Shown: positions 43,551-57,391, counted from the first letter of the stretch. The stretch: 64,000 nt of DNA from Actinomucor elegans (GCA_026027325.1 JAMSLZ010000002.1:3162001-3226000); one strand, 5' to 3'. Numbers and translations: made by a program. Notes: a model not told the origin generated them from the sequence alone.

Positions 43551-46021
43551 CTAGGTACTGGAGTCTCTTTCATGGGTATAAGAAGCAGCGCGGACAGCAT
43601 CTTCAAGATCCCAATGGAAAAACGGGTAACGGTCAATAGGAAGGCCACGATCTAAACGAGGATAGTATTCTATTTGGCCTTGACCGTCAACATTTACAAT
43701 ATACGACATAGGGTTATCATTTGGTACAATATGTTCCAAGTCTTCAATATGATCGGTTGGTATTTTTTCTATAGACACATCTACGTCCGTATGGCTTGAA
43801 TGATTTTGTATTTCGCTATTGTTGAGATCGCCTTGAGGACCATCACGATGCACTGGAACAACAGGCAATAGTTCGCCAGTACGAGGGCCTCGACCAGCTT
43901 GACTGCCAAAACCACTCGTGACAAGTGCATTTCGTATAGAAGGGCTCCCAATACTAGCAAAATGCCATTCTACTTCATAGCCTGCATAACGACTAATGGA
44001 CAGCTTGAGATCAAGCAATGTCTGAATACCTGTAGAATCCAAATGATTGATAGCGGCGCAGTCCAAGACAATGGCACGGAGCTTGGGCATCTGTAGCTCA
44101 GTACTGACAGTGCTTACATGTTCATCATGAAGAGTTTGCTTTTTGGCTAAAGGTCTTCGGTCATTCCAAGCTCTTTCGCCTTTAGAAGTGGGAGGTGGCG
44201 ACCCAGAATCGAAATTGTCTTGAATATAGTTCATAATCTTGTCCGAGATGAAGCCTGCGTTGGGATATGTGAGCGATTCATCGAAACGGAAGATAACTAC
44301 GCCTTCAGGTGGCGACTCGACCAAATGACTCAGTGTCTGGTGATCTTGTTTCACGTAAATGTAATGTATGTTTTCATCCAGATTACTTGTTTTGTCAGAC
44401 AAAGGCGTATTACCAGGATCGTTGGGATTGCAATAGCTAGCAGTAATAGTACCAGTAGGGGTTGGATGGACAGGAATGCGGCCCAAGACGGCATAACGAG
44501 GTCTGGCGATACGGAGTAGCATTGCAACAATAGACATGCCAACGGATACGTAAATGCCGTATTCCACACTAGTGAAAAATGTAATTAAGACTGCTGCGAT
44601 AAAGGTAAAGAGCTCGAAAGGGCTCACTTTGAATAGTTGGCGCAAAAATTTGGGCCCAGACACAAGATCTGCAACAGCATGAATAATGATTGCAGATAAG
44701 ATAGCATCGGGAATATAGTAAAAGGCAGGTGTAAGGGCGTAGAGACACAAGAGAACCACCAGTGCTGAAAATATTCCGGTTAAGGGTGTCCTTGCACCAC
44801 TTCTAGCAGTAATTGCAGTACGAGAAAATGATCCTGTATTAGGGTATGCGCCTAAACATGACTGAAAGTTAATAACAGTGTAAAGAAATGTACCACAAAT
44901 GCACTTACCAAAGAACGAGCCAACAATATTAGCAGCTCCAATCGCTATGATTTCTTGGTCAGCATCTATTTTGTAATTGTTGATTCGACCGAATGATTTG
45001 GCAATAGCCACATGTTCCAATACTAAGATGATAACAACTGAAGGAAGCGTACTAGACACCTGAGAGAGAAGCCCAATATCAACACTAGGGACTCCCATTG
45101 CTGTAAAACCGGAAGGAACATTGTTCAAAATACTAATAGGGCTTGAGCTCTTTCCAATATTAATGAGGAAAGCGATCAGAGTACCAACGATAACCAGAAC
45201 ACCATTTCTCATAATATTTGCAAAGAAGAAAATCTTTTCATATTGAGGATATTTCTTGGTCAGATGGCCTGTTCCCCAGCGCACGGTGTAAAGCCATAAT
45301 AAACCGATGAGGCCAAATGCTACATCTAGCTTTGTGTCTGGTAAATGCTTGAAGAAGTTACCAAAGACAAGATAAGCAGACTCATGTGTGTTGACTGTTT
45401 TGATACCAAATAGTTTGGGCCATTGGCCTACCGAGATAGTAATGCTGCTGCCAGTCATGAAACCTGCGATGGCTGGACCTGGAATAAAATCAACTAAGAT
45501 ACCTAAACGAACAAGGCCTAGAAACAATGCAATAAAACCACCAAAAAGCGCCAGAAGGACAGCTACTTGAGGCCCTGTGTATTCACCAGTAACAGTGACT
45601 CGCGTGATTGTTTGACCTACAAGTAGAGACATGACGGCAGTAGGTCCAATACTGATGTCTTTAGAGGTACCAAATAAGCAGTAGATACACAAACCGACAA
45701 ATGAAGAATACAATCCATATTGCTATATAACAAATTAGTTTAACTATATCAAAATTGTATTATAAGCATGTCCCTTACTGGAGGCAAATTGGCTATTTTC
45801 GCATAGCCCATTCCTTGAGGAACCGCTACAATACCGACTGTAATGCCGGCAATTATGTCTGATATTAACCAGGTAAAATTATATCGATGAATCCAGTATA
45901 TAATCGGCAGTAGATTCGACAGATAGCCTTTGATATATTTGGGTATACCAGCAGCAAAGTTCTTTATTTCTTTCGTGTATGAAACCGGTTCATAATCGAG
46001 AATGATTGGACCATTAGGCAT
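43551..46021 (-). CDS. SUL1: sulfate permease (SLC26/SulP family)
   Basis: Plasma-membrane anion transporter expected to import sulfate. Three exons: 46021-45779, 45722-44909, 44851-43551; 785 aa. The SulP signature AGITVGIVAVPQGMGYAKIA opens the membrane domain; further conserved blocks are LYSSFVGLCIYCLFGTSKDI, GPTAVMSLL, PGPAIAGFMTGSSITI and GSFSRTAITARSGARTPLTG, with ten or more hydrophobic helices. The cytosolic end is a STAS domain: LRAIVLDCAAINHLDSTGIQ with the conserved Asp-Ser-Thr-Gly loop, then an acidic tail. The start is MPNGPIILDYEP; the frame extends further upstream only through non-ATG codons and over a tatata tract. Molybdate or oxalate specificity cannot be excluded. It lies tail-to-tail with the kinesin gene. 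Confidence 0.92.
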
Positions 46022-47834
46022 TTGTGATATGTATATATAGGTAAAAATGGACAAATTAAGGTATTATGTACTAATTAATACAAAGCCTTGGAGGAATAGA
46101 AGTAATGTATAGAAAGAAAAGAAGAAGAATGGTTGAAAATGGGATTTGATAAACTTAAATCGAAGTATATTTCAAACCTTGAAAGCAGTAAAGTATCATC
46201 GAATTATAGCCTGTGTTACTGATCTATGTGATGTTTCGCAACAAGACGTCAAAGCACGCAATCTTGAACTTGAGCGATTGAGCGTTAATCACTTATCAGT
46301 AGCCAATGACATTTTACACGGAAAGAGTTATTCCCAAGACCGCACAAGTTTGTCCGATTGAGTAGTAGTCTAGTCCTATTACTCTGATATACTAATCGTT
46401 GTTCTCCATAGTACTTAGTTAACAGCCAAGTTGTATATTTAGTTGCTAAATTATTTCATTGGCTATTTTGGTTTCTATAAAAAAAACGTGTGATTTTTGT
46501 TGGTGAAGCCAGGTATTATTGGATTCGGCTCCGGGAACTCTTATACTAGGTTTGTGCAATGATATATAGAGATGTATTATCATTATGACACTCATGTCGG
46601 TATGCACTTACTTGCGCCTATTACTTTTCTATATAATTTTACACAACATATACGCGAGTCTAACGGTTCACTTTTGTTTTTTGAGCATGGCTCACGTTAA
46701 TTTTCTCAATATACCAGCGTAATAATTTTATTGGTTGACGGAGATTTAACATACATCATAATAATGGCAATAACACTATATCAAGCCCTTTGCGTACTGG
46801 ACAAAATTAGTAAATTTATACAATCATATCTATTCTGCCATCTACAAAGTATAAATACTTTAATGCCGGAATTGTAATGTCCAAAAAGATTCTTTTTAAA
46901 TGAAGTGCTTTTTAAAACTATTCAACTTTATATATAAAGTATATGAAACTCCGCCATAATGAAATGCTCTACCATCTATATTCCAAACCTGTTTATAAAG
47001 CGTAGCATACTATACAAAATGTATATTAATTTTCTTCAAAATTTAGTGAGTGCTGAAAACATAAATATGCAACTAAAACAATGGATATGCCACTTCTAAT
47101 CAAGATCGTTCTGGTAATCTCGGTTCAATATTGCATCAAATACTCCATGATTAGAATGAGTTTTTGCATTTAAATCTCAATTTAATACAGTCATTCCTGA
47201 ATAATATTTGAAGATAGCACTTAAAAGCGCCAGTGGTACTTTAATCAACGCTCAAAATAAACATGATACTTGTGTCACTAAATCAAAAACCGGTTATAAT
47301 ATCATTTTAGTATGTTTAATATGCATTGAAAAGGAAAGCTGCGTATATAATACTAGCAGATAAATTCATTAAACAACCACACTGATCAAGTCTGTCTATT
47401 CAATATGTGAAATATCACTTATCCAGTTTTTTGTCCATATTTATGAATGTCGAACGGTCTATGTTCATTATGATGGCACTAAGCTGTTATGCTACCTTAA
47501 AATGATTGTATCAAATGGTAGTGCTTTCAAATGAGTCTATATCCGCATTACCGGGCACGAGCTATCATTACCAGGCACGAGCTATGTTTCTTAACCCAGA
47601 TGGAAGTTCGGAAACAAGAGCCACTAATTGATGTAACAATCGAACGTGGCTACATGTGACAGAACGCTACACAAATCAAGGTGCTTTTTTTGTTAATACA
47701 GTAGTAGATACTTTAATACGCGGATACATAAATGAAATTAGGGTGTATATAATTAAATGAGCCAGCAAACAAAGTATAACAGTTGGGTGAAATTATACGC
47801 GTATATCATCGAGATGTTTAGTAGTACAGGTAAT
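46022..47834. other. AT-rich intergenic region, no supported gene
   Basis: Includes the sulfate permease promoter side (from 46022) and the 3' flank of the next minus-strand gene. The frame at 46146-46361 lacks motifs. A single diverged repeat core lies at ~47105-47150, and a short tandem (ccgggcacgagctat/ccaggcacgagctat) at ~47550-47585. Confidence 0.5.
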
Positions 47835-49504
47835 TTAATCGCGTCTCCAGTAGGATTCTTGTTCTCTGTCAGTGCTACCATTGAGTTCGATTTTAGAGGT
47901 TATGTTAGGTGATTGGCGAGGAGAAAGGCCTTTATCGAGCGTATCCACCATAGCAAAAGAGTTATGATTTGAAAAGGATCTGCCAATAGGAGATGATGGC
48001 TGATCTGCCAAAGGTGAAGTAGTTCGATTGATAGAATCACCGCTATATTTCATGGAATTAGAAAAGGATGAAGCTCTATCAAGAAACATGGCGGGTTCTA
48101 AGGTGGTAACAGGATGCAAAGGATGTTCGTTATATGTTGAACCTTCTGTACAGGTGCTTGGATGTCTATTCTTATCAGCACTGGTACTATGAAAGGATTT
48201 TATGAGCATTTGGCTACGGAATTGGTCATCATTGTTGGGTGTTCGGTCAGTATTGTTACTCAGGCTCATTTCCTATTTTCAGTAGTTAGTACGGCTTTTC
48301 AGTACCATAATGATGCTTACCTTGTGGCAGTTTTCGCAATAAGCTGAATAAGGCGTTTTGCTATGATTTCCGTCGTTACGGAGGGCTTCTACCAATAGAG
48401 TGGACTCGACGATTTGAAAGTAGACAGTGAAAGCCTACTCTGTTCGTTAGTAAAACTTGTAACTCAGAGTCTCCATACTACATATTAGTACTACATGAAA
48501 TATTACTCACATCGGAATGATCGCCTAAGGCTCCAGTCACCTTTATCAAGTTCATTGCCAAATTTACTACAAACGTAAACGCTAGGCATAAAAGGGACTT
48601 TCTGGCTATCTTCTCGATTACTTTGTTCTGATGGCTCATCAACGATTTGGACATATTGATATGGATAAAGAGTCTATAGGATATTTTTAAAAGCGTGACA
48701 TGACACGTTTTATATCAATGTTTTACCTTCTTACAAACATGCCACTAAGAAATAGATTTGCTAGTGCGTCACCTACAAAGTTCAGTATGATAACGCCCGA
48801 GCCCCTACAGTAATTATCATATGGTTAGTATAACACAATGATTCCGAACTTTTAGTTCTCAGCTATTCACCATTCTGCCCAGCATTGAGCACCCGACTGA
48901 GGTGCTTGGCTTCTCAGTCTTTCTTGGATAGAATGAAAGGCGAGTTCATAAGGCCAGTCCGCAGCTCGTAGAGAGATTAACAATATTCCAACTATCTTGA
49001 TCCAGCGGGAATAACGGTCCAATTCGAGAATGATTAGTCTCATGAACATGACAATATAAAACAGTATATAGGCTATTAACATTGGTTCATTGTTAGCCTA
49101 TAATAATTATGAAACAAGAGAAAAAAAAAATTTACTGATATGCCAAAGTCTATCGTATCAAAATGTTAGTTATCAATAATAAATACGAAAGCGCATACTT
49201 ACGAGACGAGTAATGGGAAATAGGCGCAAGTCTTGATTTCGAATAGTGGGATGATACCATAAAGAACACGGTGAATGAAAAGAGTTGATATTTGTGCTAA
49301 ATTTACAAGGTGACTGTAGGGCAATTAATGATCGATTCTTTTTTTTTTTTACTGCGATAACACACTGTACATCTTTCCGCGGGTTCTTCGATACTGGTTC
49401 AAACTGACTGAAAAGTTTCTACAGCAAATAAGAGCAGCAATCCACATACCAATCAGATTAAAGTTATTCACTACGTTGATGCCATATTGTGATAATTGAA
49501 CCAT
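47835..49504 (-). CDS. seven-helix membrane protein, rhodopsin-like receptor candidate
   Basis: Eight exons: 49504-49353, 49313-49203, 49149-49136 (14 nt), 49072-48871, 48804-48727, 48673-48511, 48434-48321, 48272-47835; 423 aa. Seven hydrophobic segments are visible: ~8-28, 45-75, 79-105, 113-133, 160-185, 215-240 and 248-268. Helix 3 starts after a Cys (IKTCAYFPLL) and ends in ILELDRYSRW, a DRY-like motif; the loop after helix 4 has another Cys (GAQCWAEW). These three features are hallmarks of class A G-protein-coupled receptors. The helix-6 CWxP and helix-7 NPxxY motifs are not seen, so the assignment stays tentative. A ~150-residue Ser/Pro/Asn-rich cytosolic tail follows (SPLADQPSSPIGRSF). 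No ligand or coupling can be inferred. It could also be an unrelated fungal seven-helix family. Confidence 0.7.
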
Positions 49505-52500
49505 TGTCGAGATTATATATTAAGAATTAATGATTAATCTGGGTATGCCAGAGATATTATGTTTATTGTCCAGCAAGTTTAATAAGGTTATTGCTTATAG
49601 GATATGAATTGACAGAGTAAAGAAAAGGAAAAAAAAAGAAAAAAAAAGACCGTGATTATCATCATTTTATTATCTAGTGCAGAGTATTCTTCCTGTGTAT
49701 ATCTTGAAGTATTACAGACTTAATAAGGGAATCTGGGCACAGGACTATAAGCCCCAAATGACTTTTTTTTTTTACCCCACAGTTTCCCTCGACTTCCATC
49801 CCCTGAGAGAAACCAACGGGTCCATTTTCTTCAGCGGGATACCAGACTTCCCAGCCATGTGGTCTAGTTCAAAAGTGTCTTAAAAAAGCTACAACAAGTT
49901 CTTCGCATTGATAGCAAAAAAAGTGTAATAGGGGATTTAAGTTTTTTTTATTACTTTTGCTACATTTGTACTTTCGATCAAGTAATACATTTTATCATAT
50001 TATTCTATGTTTCAGTATGCCATCTACAAGCTCAGCTATCCTGGGGATTCGAAGTGTTTTTAAATCTGTGTTACATCCGTTTTGTTCCTAATACTTAGTA
50101 TGATTATACTAACAAGCGTTATTGATCAAAGCTAGCTGAAAAAGAAGCATTATCTTTGAGCAAATACTTGGATTTGATTTCTGTTATACAATCCACTCTA
50201 TAAATATTCTCAACTTTTACAATTTATTTGAAGCGAGTAGATATAATCTAGCCTCTATAGTCTCACGGCATATTAGTTAAATTGACAGTTCATATTTTTT
50301 TTATTAGATCCAATGCCCTTTTGTAGTGTATTACTTCTTACTCTTTCAACTCAGTAGAGTTTTATTTCTCACGAGCGTTCCGAACTGAAACTTTGGTTTT
50401 AATTATAAAGCATTTCTAGGCAGATATATCTTCCTTAATAGACCAAGCCTTAAACAAGTTGAGCATTGGTTAATCTATTAAATGATTCTACAGTTGACTC
50501 TATAGACTACATCCGAACAGAGAGAAACGCAGTAATAGCCAATGATAAGCAGCAGTCCCAAACATAACAAATTAAAACGCTTTCACAACGTTTTTCCCTC
50601 CCAGGAATATCAATGGACGTATGAGAGAAAAACAAGATTTTCCGAATTCTCATCAGTAAAGTCATTCAATTGTCATGATTCTTGTGCTACGGAAGTTTGA
50701 TTTGGAGATCTTAGCGCACATTAGCTAATCGAGCACTTGAAAGCCCGAAGTACCCGTATTGTACCTTTTTTTTTTGTACATATTATTCCAGCTGGTTATC
50801 AATAAGTGCTTATGTCGCGTAATAAGCCTAGATTTTGTATTTCTGGTATCAGAGTACGATAAACATCATCGTTACATTGCCAACATCAAGTTAATCTGTA
50901 TTCAAATGTACTAGATGTGCATTTCTCTCGTTTTATGATCGGGCGCGATCGGCAAACCCGAAACATAACATGTTCTCAATTGCTTTCAAGATTCTTGATA
51001 AGCGAGTAACTAACCAGAAGAAAAAGTCAGCAGTTAATTATAACCAGTTAGATGGTTGAATCATTTTATATCGATGTAACGCGTGCACAGCATAAAAATG
51101 ATAAACTTGAAACCAGTTTAATGAGTAGATATCTATATGAAGAATATTAATCATTACGTGTTCACTTTGCGTCTATCCTCTATCATACTCTAAAGCAACT
51201 GGGGAGGATCGAATTAGATTCTATTATCATGCGCATTCAAACTTTTGAAAAAGCACGCGCTTTCCTTGTTTGATTAACAAGCACGCAATTCTAAGAGTAT
51301 TTTTTGTTGGCTGTATGGGCACCTTGAGCAGTATATAAATAGAAGATCAGTTCTGGGTAGCTAATATGAATGCCAAAAGAGTCGAATATAAACTTACGCG
51401 CCAAATACAACGGCTATCAAGTATGTAAGGTAATAGCATCAATCACATTTGCACTCTATAAACAAGGCGCACACCACAACTATAACTTCGCTTTGGCATA
51501 GCCCTGAGAACCCTTGCAACAAGTAAAAAAGAACTAGATACTTTTAAAGGATATTTAAACTTTCAGAGGTACTAGTAGATATAATCAAAGCTGACAGCTT
51601 CTTTAGTAAATAGCTTTACTAAATCTATAACAGCGGGCTTGCAAAAAACTATAATATCCTCTGTTTCTTGTTACTACTGGTAACAGCTATTAGTATTGTA
51701 GCTATATTTCCGAGATTACGCTTCTCCCTTTGAAACAGCTACTACTGTCGTGAAGTATGCTTCTATTCTTTATCTCCGTTGTCTGTTAAAGTCGTTCTTA
51801 TATTGTTGCAACCTTTGCTGTTTTTGAGCTTTCAGCTCTCACCTATCACTGTTAAACAAACAGTCCGGTTACCAGGGGGGAGAAGGAAGAGAGGAGGGGA
51901 TGGTACTGTGACTAAGGTCGCAACTGATGATGAGAGACTACCTGAACTTTGGGATACGCTATAATTCACTGGGTACCGATATCTTGGGATTCCTTGTAGG
52001 TATCCATCTTAAAGCATCTGTCGTGCAACTGGAGACTAAGAGAATAGTTTAAATGTGAGTACCAAGAATAAAGCTTATATTTTCTGCTAAGAGACAGAAT
52101 GATAATAAAAAGCCATGGCAGGGCTTTGGCTGAAGAAGGTATATCTAGTAGAAGAAAAGACAGCATTGCGTGTTGCAGGTTAAACAAAAACCCATTTAAC
52201 AAGGGGCTGCTATATATAAGCCACGTATTGCCAACCCTATTTCAATTGCTATAAAAAAAACAATAGGTGAATGGCAAAATTCTCGGAAACCATTATGTAA
52301 TCGCACAATCCTTAGTCATGTACAGGTTTTAATCTATTTAAAAAGGAGTCCTAATTATTCCATGAGAAAATATCTATAATTGGAGAAATGTTACTTAATA
52401 GACACTTGTAAAGATACCCCAGCCTACCTGGTAGTGTTGTATCACTTGTATAGCTTCTAAGTGACACTTGCAATTTCATTAATAAAGCAAATAATGGAGA

Positions 52501-53756
52501 TAATTGATACTATTGTCAGCTCAGGATTGGGTTATATTTGGTTCAGTAGTATTTTCGATTCAACTCTTAATTAATTCAAAAGAAATGGCAATTCTTGCCA
52601 AATAACATTAGAATTTTAGCTTAGTATTGAAGCATTTGCAACTACCATTAAACCATAAAGCTAATAGAAAAAAAAACAACCGTTTGGTTCACGAATATTA
52701 TAAAGTAACTAATATGTATAAGAAAATAATAACATTAGGGCATTTATACTTACATCCAAATCTTTGACTCTCGTTGTTTTATGGAGTATTACAAATAGCA
52801 CTTTAAAGGATAAATGATTAATAGTCTATGCTGGGTATAATAGTGAATACCAAAATCATTTGTTAAGGATTTTTACGTCAAAAATCACACGAGCTATAAA
52901 CGGTTTAAAAAAGTGCGAGACCAGTTTTTCTATGAAACCCAACTCTATAGATTTACATATATAAAATTTCTATACACACCATTTGAATAAATGTTGATCT
53001 AGCAATATGGGATATAATTTAAACCTACTTCAGGTCTCATTGTAACATTATACAAAACCAGTATTTTATGAGAATATATTATTTCTTCTTATAAAATTCG
53101 GACTGCCGGCCTTTATCAATGATGACATAGTTGAAATGAATACATTGTTGTTTTGCATATAGTATGTTAATACAAGTGGTGCCTTTTAGATATTAACTCT
53201 TATCGACAAAAAAAAATCAAAATTGTTACCAGATTTCTGTTCCTTGATTCCCAGCATAATATATCATAAATGCCAGTAATTAGGAGGCCGGCACTGTCAT
53301 TGACTTAAAAGTAACACATATTACTATCTATCACTTTTTTTTGTTCAATATGCGCTATAAAAAAAATATAGTAGACACAAGTTCACAGCTGTACTACTCA
53401 CATTAAATCCTTGTCTTGGTTGAAAGTTGGACATAAAAAACGCCATAAACTTGAATCGAGCACTGGGACAACCAAGGAAGAAATGACAAAGATTTTGTAA
53501 TACAGTCTTTGAACCAAATCTTAATATATTCATAATGACATGCAAAAAAGGGCAGGAGAATTGAGGGTCGTTTATGAAGATTGCCTATCCCAAACCAGAC
53601 TGTCTAGGTTTTTAGTTAATGTCGCCAAACATTTGCTTAATATTTATGAAGGAAAAATAGAAAGTTGTCTGAGAGCACAGTTTAAGGAAATGAAGAAAAA
53701 AAACTGAAGCATAAAGACTTTATTAAGTTTATTTTTGATAAGCTAGCTAAAACACA
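49505..53756. other. gene desert, AT-rich
   Basis: About 4.2 kb without a supported gene. Open frames such as 49677-49883 (+) and 51779-51964 (+; ends GTVTKVATDDERLPELWDTL) look partly codon-like and may be remnants, but show no start, splice partner or family. No tRNA, rRNA or snRNA recognised. Confidence 0.5.
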
Positions 53757-56570
53757 TAAAAATAACTGCTAAATCAGCACTTGAAGCTACCCACTATCTC
53801 CCCAAACTGAAACCGATGATCTTATCTCAAAGATCAGCATCATTATCAAAATTTGTAGTGCCTCCTTCCAATTTCATGAAAAATCCTCTTGAAGATATCC
53901 GTGCTGCTTTTGTAGATAAACTTCAATAGACGCTTCTACGCTCTATTAATTATATCATTGGTTTTGGAATACAGGTTGTGTAAGATGATTTGCTTATAAA
54001 TCCAAGGTTTGATATTCAAGATGATAATACTGTGACATTAAAAGATGAGATCGAAAGAGATTCCAAAAAAAAAGGCATAAACTCTGAACTATCATGTCGA
54101 ACCAGGCAGTGTACTTACTACTGAGTCATCGCATAACGAAGCCATTTATAGAGAAGAATTAGAAAAAGCCATCAGAAGATTATTTAAGCCGGAAAACTTG
54201 CAGTTGTTACGTTCTAATTGTTTTGGTCCTCGTGGAATAACAGATATATTCGGATAAAAGTACATTCTACTCTGCATTTTTCAAAGCTTTACTTAGGTCA
54301 ATAAATAGTAAAAGTGATCTTGAGCCTTATATCATGAAATTGGCTTTGAAAGCATACATTACCTATCTTGAAAACGTGCGGCGAAAAAACAAAAGAGTCA
54401 CCAGTCTACTAGATCATTCGTTTATTATGTCCTTAAAGACTCATTTTGTGCCCAATAGAGAACATGCTTGCAAAAACTGCGTTAAAAAAAGTAGCAGTAG
54501 GCGATGAAGACCAAATTCATCAAATGGAAGGCTTCAGCAAGTATGACTTGTTCAATATCTTTTGGTTCCATTTAAGTGATACATAAGAACAGTGATACCA
54601 AAAGAAAGCTATTCAAAGGCTAAGAACCCTGAAGGCAAAAGCACATATGCCAAGAACCGAAAAGGCAATCAAGTGTCAAATTCAGATCAGTATCTACAGA
54701 GGTATTGAAAATTGAAGTGTGCTAATGACTCACAATCATATAGATGCGTATATTATATTAATATATCATCTTATGGTTAGCAGGCCATAGGGCCTTGGCC
54801 AATCCACTCACACGTCCTCCAGACATCATGTCTCAGACCTTAACTTGGTTATAGCTGCTGAGACTAACCCTGCTGCCGCTGAAGTAGCATTAAAGACTGA
54901 AGACTTGGGTGATGTTGAAGGTGAATCTGATATTCCTAGAAGAAGGCTATCGGTACTGAAAAGCGCTCTAAAAGCCCTTTTTTTTAATCCTCAAGGGAAG
55001 CAGGAGACCAACACGAAATAGGCGGCTAAATTTCTAGTGGATGCTACAGACAAGTAATAACCATTTATTTGGATGGTCTATTGGTTACTCAAATCACTAT
55101 ATGACAATTCTCCCTTTTTCCAAACTGAATTATTTACATGCTGTACATCTGGATGTTCCAAATATTTACCCTTTGTTCGGTGGCTCCACTACTACTAAAT
55201 TCATGCTGTTATATGGGTTTCAAGAGAATCCAATACTTTTTAGTTTTGTATTAATCGACATGAGAGGTGCGATATTTGAAGAAGTTTGGTATGGATATTA
55301 CAACTGGCGTTATCTCAACCCATAACCAAAAGTTCTAGTATGTCACTCATCTTATCGGTCTAAAATTGGTTCGTTTGTTAGGGATTGCTACATATGAATC
55401 TCGAATGATTGCCACTGAGAAAGTTGATAAAGGAAAGCTGCATGATCAACGCAAACCGGTTATTTGGAACCGTAATTAAGCAGAAGTCCAGATCCTGGTC
55501 CAACTTGCTAAAAACAATATCTTGTGCAAGACATTGAAAATAGTGTCTAAAGGATCAAGCAACTCCCACAAAAAATACGCCTTAAGAGAACTCAAGAACA
55601 AATGGTCATTAATTTTGAATTAAGATGATTTCCAGAACAAAGGACCTTTTTAACAGATTAAATAAAAGATTCGCAATTGCTTCTAAACTGCAAAAACCCA
55701 AAAATAATTTAGCCTTGGTTAGATACAATTTACATGGCTCCCAGTCACTTCTTTATGGAAGTGAAGCTGAAAATGTCTTATCCAAGCAGGCAGTAAAAAT
55801 AGACGACACAAATCATCTATACGAAATCCAGGGTGTCTGTCTGGATACCAGTTGGGGTAATCTGCGTTATCTGACTTTTTCAAGGATCAATAGAGTAACC
55901 TTGCAACTAGGGCTGGTATGTTGGCTTTTCGTTAGAACAATTCACGTATCATAATAGCTTTACTAACGCGCTATTTTCCTATCAAATGAAGATATTATTC
56001 ATCTTATGACACAATAGGACTTCGCCGTATACTAACTGGTTGAACATATCTAGAAACCACTGTTAATGATTTCAAATCTTTACCCAACTCATTCAAATTG
56101 AAATATAATGAGATCTACTATAAATGCGATGTTAGCTAATTTCTTGGGTCGTTGAACACATTCTCAAATCCTCCATTTGCAATGGCCATGATATATCGGC
56201 TGTTGAACAGCAATTACCTAATTTGAATTTTACGACTAATCCCCAAGAGCTGGAAACAATGCGCCAACATTATATACTAACAAAAAAAAACTAATTATAT
56301 TCATTCTACTTTGGGAGCACCGTCTGTTGCAAGCAAAAAAGGATCGAGTATTCAAAAAAAAAATACTTCAACAAATTTTGTACTTGGAACCAAAATTAGG
56401 GAACGGCTGCGCTATCCTGTCCGTGTTTATTGGAAACTGTTGTTTGAGTAGTGGGCCTTCAAGTAGGAGAAACCTTGTATCTCCTCCAATCTGTTGTTTG
56501 AAACCTGGAGTGATAAAAGCCCTATTTCAGTTTTCAATGGAGTTGGTAATTGTGAATTAATCCCAAGCCT
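53757..56570 (+). pseudogene. decayed large ORF, probably from a repeated (mobile) element
   Basis: Codon-like protein segments follow one another in changing frames, interrupted by stops and shifts. In order: KFVVPPSNFMKNPLEDIRAA (53.86 kb), DDLLINPRFDIQDDNTVTLK (~54.0), EAIYREELEKAIRRLFKPEN (~54.15), MKLALKAYITYLENVRRKNK with a CKNC pair (~54.33-54.48), EDQIHQMEGFSKYDLFNIFW (~54.52), VALKTEDLGDVEGESDIPRR (~54.88), and further pieces at 55041-55325 and 55625-55954. In-frame stops TAG at 53927 and TAA at 53981 are one C-to-T change from CAG and CAA. The original protein would have exceeded 600 aa. I do not recognise the family; repeated-element origin is inferred from decay and location in a desert. 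Confidence 0.5.
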
Positions 56571-57030
56571 CAATATGTATATATATATTAGTCAGAGATC
56601 CTATGGGTCGTATTATATGGTTTTCGTATAGCTAGAGATTCATGCTTTAAATTATGGAGATACAATCACATCCCACTTTCCTGCAGCTTATCGTTCCTAA
56701 CTTAACTTTGATTTTCTACTTAGAATGCCAAGTGTTCAAGGCTCTCTGTGGTAGGATAACATCATTGCTTAGTTACATCAGTTTGGTTTATATATTGTTT
56801 ACCACTTTGAAAGTCCGATTTCTAGTTCGGTTTGTGTAATAATTTAAGGACATATAAATAAAACTTAACTTCACCACCAGCTGAAAAAGAAAAAAAAAAT
56901 AGATATATACACCCTATATCATTTTTTTTTTGCAGCGCGTGACTGGTATATCATTGGTGTTCTATAATTGAAAATACAGCTATGATGAAAGCTGCTTTCT
57001 TTATACTTTTAAATAGTTCATTACCACTTC

Positions 57031-57391
57031 TGTATTTCTCAAGTAATCGCTGTTTAATGTCGCATCTAATACTAGAATGAACTACTGTATCTACCAAAAC
57101 TAATACTTGATTGAATAATAAAGGAATATTCTATTTTGGTGACTAGCCTTAACATGCATTCATTTCATATAGCCTAATTAGATTTCTTGGCCGATCTTGG
57201 TTTAATGTCGCGTCTAAAAAACAGTATAGACTCGAAATCAGTTGCTAAGTTTTTTAGAATTTTTATTTAACTCGGGCATGATTTAGCATGTTTTACGTGT
57301 TATTAACTAATTGTAAAATTCATCAATTTCGTATATGTTATTAGATCTGTTGATCTACTGATCGCATTCCTTATTCGCATTTGATTAGCAT
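57031..57391. repeat. degenerate repeat cluster, ~150-160-bp period (copy C)
   Basis: Cores begin near 57031, 57179 and 57342 (spacing 148 and 163 bp). The middle core reads tagatttcttggccgatctt then ggtttaatgtcgcgtc; the others keep ...cgc-tgtttaatgtcgcatc and ...tcgcatttgattagc. The core and the attagc tail match the cluster at 5.8-6.2 kb, more than 50 kb away. Confidence 0.5.

Noticed and set aside
46146..46361. 71-codon plus-strand ORF upstream of the sulfate permease
   Set aside because: Lies in the expected promoter region; no motif or splice context.
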